Shown here: positions 54,147 to 61,191 of the stretch, piece after piece
Layout: every line of letters starts with the position of its first letter
Position numbering within the stretch: the stretch's first letter is position 1
Assembly: GCA_017938405.1 (NCBI GenBank)
Contig: JAGBBP010000014.1
Coordinates: forward strand, 1-64,000
DNA from: Lachnospiraceae bacterium
GTDB lineage: Bacteria > Bacillota > Clostridia > Lachnospirales > Lachnospiraceae
Direction: 5' to 3'
Length of the DNA: 64,000 nucleotides
Made by a program: the position numbers and the translations under genes
Notes under the pieces: generated by a model
The model's database searches: none
Seen by the model: the letters and a program-made list of their open reading frames with translations, nothing else
Told to the model about the DNA's origin: nothing

Positions 54147-54620
54147 CTACTCCGGAATATCCATATACTGTATTACATGCCCGTTCTCCGTTGCTTTATA
54201 TGTAACTACTTCGTTCTTATTCGGATACACCATCCCAAACTCGGAAACGGCCGTTTTGTACACTTCATCCCAATTTACCTGACTGTTTAATCCATCCTCC
54301 AGTGCCGCATTCTCAGCCAAAACGGTATCAAGTTCCTGCCCGATCACCATGGCATCCCGTTCCAACTGCACAATGTTTCCCTGCACCTGCAAATAATTAT
54401 AACACAAATAAAGTGTAATTGCCATAGCTGCCACCAAAAGAGTCATGGAAAAAAAATCAATTCCGTGACTTAATTTCGGAGCTTTGGCCGGCTGCTCCAC
54501 CACCCTCGGACGCGCAACTTCTTTCTGCTCTCTTTCGTAATCCGGCATCACCTGCAATTGTCTTGCCGCCGTTCCGTCTACTTCATATTCTCTTTTGTAA
54601 AATTTTTCCCGCGCATCCAT
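54147..54620 (-). CDS. ftsL: FtsL/DivIC-like septum protein
   Basis: 157 residues. A charged cytosolic N-terminus of about 55 residues, one membrane helix at about 56-76 (FFSMTLLVAAMAITLYLCYN), then a heptad-like extracytoplasmic segment (IVQLERDAMVIGQELDTVLA). Topology, size and position between rsmH and the PBP gene identify FtsL. Sequence similarity in this family is always weak. The C-terminal part (EVVTYKATENGHVIQYMDIP) is typical of the Lachnospiraceae version. AAGGAGG precedes ATG 54620. Confidence 0.78.
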   Translation of the reverse strand: MDAREKFYKREYEVDGTAARQLQVMPDYEREQKEVARPRVVEQPAKAPKLSHGIDFFSMTLLVAAMAITLYLCYNYLQVQGNIVQLERDAMVIGQELDTVLAENAALEDGLNSQVNWDEVYKTAVSEFGMVYPNKNEVVTYKATENGHVIQYMDIPE

Positions 54621-54637
54621 GCTGACTCCTCCTTCAT

Positions 54638-55588
54638 TTAACTGCGTTCAAACACCCGCAGCTTTGCACTTCGTGCTCTTTTGTTCTCTTCGCATTCTTC
54701 TTCACTCGGTAATATCGGCTTCCTTGTAATCACACGCCCCGCCGACTTCTTTCCGCAGACACAAACCGGAAAACTCGGCGGACATTCACAAGGATTTTCT
54801 CTCTTTTTAAAACCGGACTTTACAATCCGGTCCTCCAGGGAATGGAAGGTAATAATACAGAGTCTTCCGTTTTCTTCCAGCAAATCAATCATATCATCCA
54901 ATGTGTTCTGCAACACTCTTAACTCACCGTTTAGTTCGATTCTGATTGCCTGAAAGGTCCGTTTGGACGGATGCCCCAGATTTTTTTGTATTTTCATCGG
55001 AATCGCTGCCCGTATTGCATCGTTTAAATCACCGCAGGTAACCAATTCCTTCTTTTCTCTCCGCATCACAATGTGCTTCGCAATATTTTTCGCAAAAGGA
55101 TCTTCACCGTAATCCCGGATAATCCGGAACAGTTCCGTTTCACTGTATCCGTTTACGATATCCCGTGCCGTCGTCTCTATACGGTGATCCATCCTCATGT
55201 CCAGGGGTGCATCTTCTTCCATGTAGGAAAACCCGCGTTCCGCAGTATCCAACTGATACGAGGATACGCCGAGATCCAGCAAAATACCGCTTACTTTCTC
55301 AATACCGAGATTCTGTAATACGGTTTTCATTTCACTGTAATTGCTTCGTACCACTTTCGCAAACGGAAACTTTGCAAGACGCTCACTTGCCACCGCAATA
55401 GCATCCGCATCCTGATCGATTCCTACAAAGGTACCGCCCTTTAAGCGTTTACATACCTCGGTGGCATGTCCCGCACCTCCAAGGGTACCGTCTACATAGA
55501 TTCCGTCTTCCCGTATATTGAGTTGCTCCAACACTTCGTCCAGCAATACCGACTTATGCCGGAACACAATTCCCTGTTCAGTTTCCAT
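54638..55588 (-). CDS. rsmH: 16S rRNA (cytosine(1402)-N(4))-methyltransferase
   Basis: 316 residues. RsmH/MraW signatures: [20 protein letters not shown] at about 11-30, [10 protein letters not shown] at about 33-42 (SAM site), [20 protein letters not shown] at about 101-120, and SLEDRIVK near 250. It methylates C1402 in the ribosomal P-site with RsmI. It is second in the dcw cluster, 20 bp after mraZ. Confidence 0.97.
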   Translation of the reverse strand: METEQGIVFRHKSVLLDEVLEQLNIREDGIYVDGTLGGAGHATEVCKRLKGGTFVGIDQDADAIAVASERLAKFPFAKVVRSNYSEMKTVLQNLGIEKVSGILLDLGVSSYQLDTAERGFSYMEEDAPLDMRMDHRIETTARDIVNGYSETELFRIIRDYGEDPFAKNIAKHIVMRREKKELVTCGDLNDAIRAAIPMKIQKNLGHPSKRTFQAIRIELNGELRVLQNTLDDMIDLLEENGRLCIITFHSLEDRIVKSGFKKRENPCECPPSFPVCVCGKKSAGRVITRKPILPSEEECEENKRARSAKLRVFERS

Positions 55589-55608
55589 CCGGTATCACCT
55601 GACCTTCT

Positions 55609-56037
55609 CTAAAAATTCAGTCCAAACTCTGCCATATGCTCCGCAACTTCATCCATGTTATCATAGCAACAGTTCTGTTCCCAACGTTCCTTACTCCAAA
55701 GCTCGATTTTCGAAACCACGCCCACAAAGACAACATCTTTTGTAAGGCCGGCCTGTTCTCTTAACTTCGCCGGAATCAAAAAACGTCCCTGCTTGTCCAC
55801 ATCCACCTCGGCGGCTCCCGCCATAAAGTGACGTTGTAACTGTCTGGCATCTTTGCTGCCCGGCAGTTTCCTAAGCCCGTCCACAAACTGCTCCCATTCC
55901 TCCGTAGGATACGCAAAAAGGCAACCATCCAGGCCCATCGTCAGGATAAAACGTTCTCCCAGTTCTTCTCTGAACTTTGCCGGAAGAATCATACGACCTT
56001 TCGTATCCAACGTATGATCGTACTCACCCATGAACAT
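55609..56037 (-). CDS. mraZ: Transcriptional regulator MraZ
   Basis: 142 residues with two SpoVT/AbrB-like repeats, MGEYDHTLDTKGRMILPAKF at about 3-22 and VDVDKQGRFLIPAKLREQAG at about 79-98. It forms ring-shaped oligomers that bind repeated boxes ahead of its own operon. The start MFMGEYDH at 56037 follows the family consensus; ATG 56031 is also possible on spacing. Four AGTGGA boxes at exact 10-bp steps lie just upstream (56057-56092), so autoregulation of the dcw cluster is expected. Confidence 0.95.
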   Translation of the reverse strand: MFMGEYDHTLDTKGRMILPAKFREELGERFILTMGLDGCLFAYPTEEWEQFVDGLRKLPGSKDARQLQRHFMAGAAEVDVDKQGRFLIPAKLREQAGLTKDVVFVGVVSKIELWSKERWEQNCCYDNMDEVAEHMAEFGLNF

Positions 56038-56056
56038 GAACCTCACCGCCTTTTGC

Positions 56057-56114
56057 TCCACTTCATTCCACTTCTCTCCACTTTCCTCCACTTATAGCAC
56101 CATTTTACTCCACT
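56057..56114 (-). promoter_or_regulatory. MraZ operator: AGTGGA direct repeats
   Basis: Minus strand AGTGGA occurs at 56062-56057, 56072-56067, 56082-56077 and 56092-56087, exactly 10 bp apart. A fifth copy at 56114-56109 lies between the -35 and -10 boxes. Helical phasing on one DNA face suits a ring-shaped MraZ oligomer. Confidence 0.85.
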
Positions 56115-56130
56115 TTTTTAAAATTTTCAA
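56102..56130 (-). promoter_or_regulatory. Promoter of the dcw cluster (PmraZ)
   Basis: Minus strand TTGAAA (56130-56125), 17-bp spacer, TAAAAT (56107-56102). The predicted start near 56096 places the four phased MraZ boxes just downstream of it. Confidence 0.75.
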
Positions 56131-56151
56131 CCCCAAAATGAAAAGAAACAT

Positions 56152-56184
56152 AAAAAAAGAGCATTTCCTCATCAAGAAATGCTC
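56152..56184 (-). terminator. Intrinsic terminator after the Lgt-like gene
   Basis: Minus strand GAGCATTTC, loop, GGAAATGCTC followed by T7. It insulates the dcw promoter from the upstream unit. Confidence 0.88.
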
Positions 56185-56219
56185 CGAAATGTTAGAATTT
56201 CAGTATAAGATTCAAATAT

Positions 56220-57107
56220 TTATAATTGTTTTTCCCAGGGTTTCTTCTGTTCAAAAAACCGTTGTAACCATCCTGCCGTAACCGTAATCACTAATACCGT
56301 CGCAACCACACAGTTGACCGGAATCCCGGTCCCCCATATATAACACCGCTCCGCCCGGAAAAACTCCAGAACAAAACAAGTTACGGAATTCAAAAACAAG
56401 TAAAGAGAAAAAAGATCTCCCTGTACTTTCAACTTCCTCTTAAAAAACAACAAGATAAAAAAGATTACCACGCTACAGCACAACCCGTAAAGCGCAACCG
56501 GATGAACCGATACATAAGACTCGTTCCCTACCCTGCGCGCATTTTCCAGTAAGGTATCCGCGTAGGCAGGTTCCACATGTCCCGACAAATACGATTCGGA
56601 TATCCTTACAGAGAATACACCTTCATAAAAAAGCCCCATGGGTTCTCTTACCATTGCACAACCGATCCAAACAAGCGGTGCTGCCGCCGCCGCTCCGAAT
56701 ACCAGCGTGTCCGCACTCTGTAAAAAATGAATGTCTTTTTTTCTGCAATACCGTTTTATCACAGCCCAGGCGCCGAACAACGCTCCGAAATAACAAAGCC
56801 CGCCTCCCCGAAGGTTTAATAAAGTAATCGGTTCTTCCACAAAAATGCGCCATTGAAATAACACATAATAAATACGCCCGCCTACGATTGCCGAAACAAT
56901 TGCAAGCGTAATTAAAGTGAGATTCCATTCCACGTTCTGTTGCTTTCGTTTGGATTCCCTTACAATCATCCAAATCCCTACCAGTGCGGCAAAGACCAAA
57001 AAAAGCCCGAAAAAAGAAATCGAAAAGCCAAAAATCGATATGGATTCCGGAATAGTTACGTTACTCTCCTGTTCAGGGAAAATCACGTCTCCCGTTTTCA
57101 ATGTCAT
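56220..57107 (-). CDS. Divergent Lgt-like prolipoprotein diacylglyceryl transferase
   Basis: 295 residues, about seven membrane helices. Lgt-like features are FGFSISFFGLFLVFAALVGI, VGGRIYYVLFQW at about 94-105, LRGGGLCYFGALFGAW at about 117-132, VHPVALYGL near 203 and a late EFFRAER. The strongly conserved catalytic-region motif GRIGNFxN is replaced by WIGCAMVREPMG, so this may be a paralogue with changed function rather than the housekeeping Lgt. Several lipoproteins in the window imply an active Lgt somewhere in the genome. It lies between ychF and the dcw cluster. Confidence 0.72.
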   Translation of the reverse strand: MTLKTGDVIFPEQESNVTIPESISIFGFSISFFGLFLVFAALVGIWMIVRESKRKQQNVEWNLTLITLAIVSAIVGGRIYYVLFQWRIFVEEPITLLNLRGGGLCYFGALFGAWAVIKRYCRKKDIHFLQSADTLVFGAAAAAPLVWIGCAMVREPMGLFYEGVFSVRISESYLSGHVEPAYADTLLENARRVGNESYVSVHPVALYGLCCSVVIFFILLFFKRKLKVQGDLFSLYLFLNSVTCFVLEFFRAERCYIWGTGIPVNCVVATVLVITVTAGWLQRFFEQKKPWEKQL

Positions 57108-57149
57108 CCCGGACTCACCTGCCTTTCCCCGGGTTATTCCGTTCTCGTC

Positions 57150-58247
57150 TTACACGTTAAAGCGGAACAATACCACATCGCCGTCCTGTACCACATATTC
57201 CTTACCTTCGGAACGAACCAAGCCCTTTTCTTTTGCTGCATTCATGCTGCCGCAATCGATCAGGTTTTGATAACTTACCACCTCTGCCCGGATAAATCCG
57301 CGTTCGAAATCGGAATGAATCTTTCCTGCCGCCTGCGGTGCCTTGGTTCCTCTGGTAATGGTCCATGCCTTGGACTCCATCGGACCGGCGGTTAAATAGC
57401 TGATTAAACCTAAAATGTTATAACTTGCACGAATCAGTTTCTCAAGACCAGACTCGGAAAGTCCCAAATCCTCTAAGAACATCTTCTTTTCATCCTCGTC
57501 AAGCTCCGCAATCTCCTGCTCAATCTGAGCACAGATTACAAACACCTCGGAATTTTCTTCCTTCGCAAACTCACGTACTGCCTGTACATACTCATTGGAA
57601 GCACCGTCATCCGCCAAATCGTCTTCCTTTACATTTGCCGCATAAATTACGGATTTTGCGGTCAACAGGTTATAACTTGCAAGCAATGCCTCTTCATCTT
57701 CATCGCCGCAAGCAAAGGTCTTCGCCATATTGCCGGCTTCCAAATGTGCCATCAATCGCTTAATCAAATCCTCTTCCTTTGCCAACGCCTTATCGTTTCT
57801 GGCTCCGCGAATTACTCTGGACAAACGACGCTCCAGCACTTCCAAATCGGAGAACACCAGCTCCAGATTAATGGTTTCAATATCACGCAGCGGATTTACG
57901 GAACCGTCTACATGAATAATATTGGTATCCTCAAAACAACGTACCACATGAACAATCGCATCTACCTCACGAATATTTGCAAGGAACTGATTTCCCAGAC
58001 CTTCGCCCTTAGATGCGCCCTTTACCAGACCTGCGATATCTACAAATTCAACCACAGCCGGAACCACACGCTCCGAATCATACATTTTTCCTAATACATC
58101 CAGGCGCTCGTCCGGTACCGGAACGATACCCACATTCGGGTCAATGGTACAGAACGGGTAATTGGCAGACTCCGCCCCCGCCTTGGTCAAAGAATTAAAC
58201 AATGTACTCTTTCCTACATTCGGAAGTCCAACGATACCTAATTTCAT
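57150..58247 (-). CDS. ychF: Ribosome-binding Obg-family ATPase/GTPase YchF
   Basis: 365 residues. Walker A is GLPNVGKSTLFN at about 6-17, and switch II is DIAGLVKGASKGEGLGNQFL at about 70-89. The G4 position reads NVKEDD rather than NKxD, matching the ATP preference known for YchF/OLA1. A coiled-coil segment and C-terminal TGS domain (KIHSDFERGFIRAEVVSYQN) complete the family layout. AAAGGAG precedes ATG 58247. Confidence 0.97.
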   Translation of the reverse strand: MKLGIVGLPNVGKSTLFNSLTKAGAESANYPFCTIDPNVGIVPVPDERLDVLGKMYDSERVVPAVVEFVDIAGLVKGASKGEGLGNQFLANIREVDAIVHVVRCFEDTNIIHVDGSVNPLRDIETINLELVFSDLEVLERRLSRVIRGARNDKALAKEEDLIKRLMAHLEAGNMAKTFACGDEDEEALLASYNLLTAKSVIYAANVKEDDLADDGASNEYVQAVREFAKEENSEVFVICAQIEQEIAELDEDEKKMFLEDLGLSESGLEKLIRASYNILGLISYLTAGPMESKAWTITRGTKAPQAAGKIHSDFERGFIRAEVVSYQNLIDCGSMNAAKEKGLVRSEGKEYVVQDGDVVLFRFNV

Positions 58248-58283
58248 ATTTATTTCTCCTTTTCTACACTTCTTATTTTGTAT

Positions 58284-58925
58284 TTAATCCTGGGATTCTA
58301 TCATAAGCAAATAACCACTTGCAAAAGAAACCTCGATTTTTTCCTCTTTTACTTCATTGCTGATGCCCAAACTGATTCCCGCCGTCAGCGTCTTATGATC
58401 AAGGGGATATTTCAATCCTTTTAACGTCAAGCCGGACACCTCTCCCCAAAACGGAAGAAACGAAACATACGTCCCGAACATGTCCTTTGTCTGTTTTTGA
58501 AAGGATTCCTTGTGCAGTGACATCCGGTTATTTTCATTCCAAATATACCCTCTTACGCCCTGCAACAGCATTTTATACAGCATGTGCACATTAGCAAGGG
58601 TGTGGTCCATCCGGCTCCCGGTGGCACCCAACAAAATAATTTCATCCGCTCCCCGCGCAATTGCCTCATCCACCGCCAGTTCCGTATCGGTCGCATCCTT
58701 TTCCGGCCTATGACGAAGCGTTATGCATCTTTCTTCGTACCGCTCTACCAATGCAGCATCCGCCGTATCAAAATCCCCTACCAGAAAATCCGGAAGCAAT
58801 TCTGCGTCATCCGCCGCATTAAGTCCGCCGTCTACCGCATAAAGAACCGCATCCTTATATTGTTCTGTTGTTTTCCGCAAAAATGCGGCAGACAAAGTAC
58901 CGCCGCATATTAATATTGCTGTCAT
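58284..58925 (-). CDS. Thiamine pyrophosphokinase
   Basis: 213 residues. Motifs include AVDGGLNAADD at about 30-40, LVGDFDT at about 48-54, EKDATDTELAVDEAI at about 74-88 and LGATGSRMDHTLANVHML at about 97-114. It transfers pyrophosphate from ATP to thiamine to give the cofactor TPP. No thiamine riboswitch is seen upstream. CGGAGG precedes ATG 58925. It lies 22 bp after the PilZ gene in the rpe-rsgA-pknB run. Confidence 0.94.
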   Translation of the reverse strand: MTAILICGGTLSAAFLRKTTEQYKDAVLYAVDGGLNAADDAELLPDFLVGDFDTADAALVERYEERCITLRHRPEKDATDTELAVDEAIARGADEIILLGATGSRMDHTLANVHMLYKMLLQGVRGYIWNENNRMSLHKESFQKQTKDMFGTYVSFLPFWGEVSGLTLKGLKYPLDHKTLTAGISLGISNEVKEEKIEVSFASGYLLMIESQD

Positions 58926-58947
58926 ATTTCCTCCGACTGTTTCTGCA

Positions 58948-59631
58948 TTACTTGTTTCTCAAACGAATATTCTCTCCACCGCGTTCTTTCTGTAACATAA
59001 GTCTTTGACGTTCAAACAAATACCGCTCCAGTTCCTTTCTGACTACAATAAAATCACAACCGTAAAAATTACGGAACGGTTTGTCATACACATCCGAACG
59101 TCTCACAATCGTACCCTTGCAAGACAAGATTCCCACATTTGTCGGCATATCAAAGGAGATTGTCGTGCCGATTTCCAAATCTTCATTAGTATATATTCCT
59201 GCACCGTTTATACTCAGATCCGCCAACAGTGCTTCAAATCTGACTTCCTTTTCTTCCAGACCTTCCTCGGTTTCCAATTCGATAATCTTGTTCATCAAAA
59301 GACTCTCTCCGATTTGTACACGGAAAGATTCCCGACGATTATAAACCTGCCCCGGGTTCTTCGAGTAAAATGCATGTACCGTAATTCCGTCCAACCGGGC
59401 AATTCCCGCCTTTACATGGTCCCATTTCCACATACGCTCCGCACCGCGATATACAATCGACACATCATCCGTATCCTCAAACCGAAACGCACGTCCCTTC
59501 GCAGCAATCAAAGAAACCGCTACCGAATTGTCCGTAGTCCCCTCCACTTTGCTGACAAAACGATAATGATACCCTTCCCGGTCTACCAAAACCTCCAGCA
59601 TCTTTCCCACTAACATTTCCTTAATCTGCAA
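58948..59631 (-). CDS. PilZ-domain c-di-GMP receptor (YcgR-like)
   Basis: 227 residues. An N-terminal YcgR-like domain (about 1-95) is followed by a PilZ domain with the c-di-GMP motifs NRRESFR at about 98-104 and DLSINGAG at about 137-144. Such proteins slow flagella or alter surface behaviour when c-di-GMP rises. The start is read as TTG at 59631, with AAGGAGG 9 nt upstream, overlapping the end of rpe by 11 bp. An ATG five codons later has no proper site. Its likely signalling counterpart in the window is the EAL enzyme at 4635-6650. Confidence 0.88.
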   Translation of the reverse strand: MQIKEMLVGKMLEVLVDREGYHYRFVSKVEGTTDNSVAVSLIAAKGRAFRFEDTDDVSIVYRGAERMWKWDHVKAGIARLDGITVHAFYSKNPGQVYNRRESFRVQIGESLLMNKIIELETEEGLEEKEVRFEALLADLSINGAGIYTNEDLEIGTTISFDMPTNVGILSCKGTIVRRSDVYDKPFRNFYGCDFIVVRKELERYLFERQRLMLQKERGGENIRLRNK

Positions 59632-60280
59632 TGCCGATTTCCTCCTTAAACGCTTTCACGTTCTGTAAAATGTCTCCGCGAAATACTGCCGTACCTGCCA
59701 CAAACACCTCTGCGCCGGCTTCATACACCGACTTTACATTGGAAAGTCCGATTCCGCCGTCCACCTGAATATCAAAGGATGCGGAAACTTCCTTTCTGTG
59801 TGATGCCAATTCTTTTACCTTTTCCACGCATTCCGGAATCAGCTTTTGTCCGCCGAATCCCGGCTCTACCGTCATTACCAGAACGCGATCCAACTCTTGT
59901 TCCACTTCCGCAAGAACCGAAATCGGTGTGGCCGGTTTGATGGACACGCCTGCCCGCACACCGAGCGCCTTTATTTTTCGAACCGTTTCCGTCAGATTGC
60001 TGCATGCTTCCGCATGAACGGTAATGCCGTCCGCTCCCGCATTTACAAATTCCTCCAGATAGCGTATCGGTTCCGTAATCATAAGATGCACGTCAAAAAA
60101 CATCTTACTTTCTTTGCGAATGGAAGTAATTACCGGCATTCCGAAGGAAATACTCGGAACAAACACGCCGTCCATTACATCAATATGAAGTTCATCCGCT
60201 CCGGCTTTTTCCGCGCAAGCAATCTGTTCTCCCAGCTTATTAAAATCCGCAGCCAAAATAGACGGTGCCAATTTAAACAT
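59621..60280 (-). CDS. rpe: Ribulose-phosphate 3-epimerase
   Basis: 219 residues. TIM-barrel signatures are LAPSILAADFNKLGEQI at about 4-20, HIDVMDGVFVPSISFG at about 33-48, FDVHLMI at about 63-69, and MTVEPGFGGQKLI at about 136-148. It interconverts ribulose 5-phosphate and xylulose 5-phosphate in the pentose phosphate pathway. The rsgA-rpe-thiamine pyrophosphokinase order is common in Firmicutes; here a PilZ gene is inserted between rpe and the kinase. Confidence 0.97.
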   Translation of the reverse strand: MFKLAPSILAADFNKLGEQIACAEKAGADELHIDVMDGVFVPSISFGMPVITSIRKESKMFFDVHLMITEPIRYLEEFVNAGADGITVHAEACSNLTETVRKIKALGVRAGVSIKPATPISVLAEVEQELDRVLVMTVEPGFGGQKLIPECVEKVKELASHRKEVSASFDIQVDGGIGLSNVKSVYEAGAEVFVAGTAVFRGDILQNVKAFKEEIGIAD

Positions 60281-60312
60281 ATTCTATCACCTTCCGAATC
60301 ATCTCTATCGTA

Positions 60313-61191
60313 TCAATAACGCTTGATTCCGTTCAGTTCCGTATACAACTGCCGGTAACTTTCATAACGTTGTTTCTTTATTTCACCTGATTTTACCCTG
60401 TTCTTTACTCCGCAATCCGGTTCCTCCATATGACTGCAGCCGGTAAAGCGACACTCTTTTTCCGCATCCCGCATCTCAGGAAAGTATTCCCACAATTCCT
60501 GCGCCGGAATCTCATTCACATACAGGGAAGAAAAGCCGGGCGTATCCATCACATAAGTATCCTTCTGTAATTCAAATAATTCCGCATGACGGGTCGTGTG
60601 TCTGCCACGTTCAATCTTACGGCTCACATCTCCTGTTTCCATTTCCGCCTTGGGACACAAAAAATTAAGCAAGCTGGACTTTCCTACTCCGGACGGTCCC
60701 GCAAGTGCTGTGGTTTTCCCATCCAAAGCGTTCCGTAATTCTTCAAGTCCGCTTTTTTCCTTTACGGAAAAGGAATACACCGGATATCCTGCGGAACGAT
60801 ATACCGCTTCGTTTTCCTTCCTGCACTCCTCCGATACCAATTCCGACTTGCTAAACCCTACTACCACCGGAATCTTTTCCAATCCCATCCGTATCAAAAA
60901 ACGATCCAGCAAATTATAATTCGGTGCCGGTTTCGCTGCCGCAAACACAATCAAAACCTGATCGATATTGGCTGCCGCCGGGCGTAACAATTCACTGTGG
61001 CGCGGAAGAATTTCTTCCAGATTACCGAGTCTCTTTTCCTCATCCAATACGGAAATCCGGACATTATCTCCCACAAGAGGTTTGATTCCGTCCTTACGGA
61101 ATATTCCTTTTGCCTTGCATTCATACAATGCACCATCCTCGCAATGCACAGAATAAACACCGGCAATTCCCTTTGTTATTTTTCCTATCAT
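60313..61191 (-). CDS. rsgA: Ribosome small-subunit-dependent GTPase A
   Basis: 292 residues. OB-fold N-terminus, then a circularly permuted GTPase with GFSKSELV (G4), GPSGVGKSSLLNFL (G1) and DTPGFSSL (G3). A C-terminal zinc module contains CRFTGCSHMEEPDCGV. It assists late 30S maturation. ATG 61191 overlaps the pknB stop as ATGA, a standard coupling overlap; the longer frame to 61224 lies inside pknB. Confidence 0.96.
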   Translation of the reverse strand: MIGKITKGIAGVYSVHCEDGALYECKAKGIFRKDGIKPLVGDNVRISVLDEEKRLGNLEEILPRHSELLRPAAANIDQVLIVFAAAKPAPNYNLLDRFLIRMGLEKIPVVVGFSKSELVSEECRKENEAVYRSAGYPVYSFSVKEKSGLEELRNALDGKTTALAGPSGVGKSSLLNFLCPKAEMETGDVSRKIERGRHTTRHAELFELQKDTYVMDTPGFSSLYVNEIPAQELWEYFPEMRDAEKECRFTGCSHMEEPDCGVKNRVKSGEIKKQRYESYRQLYTELNGIKRY

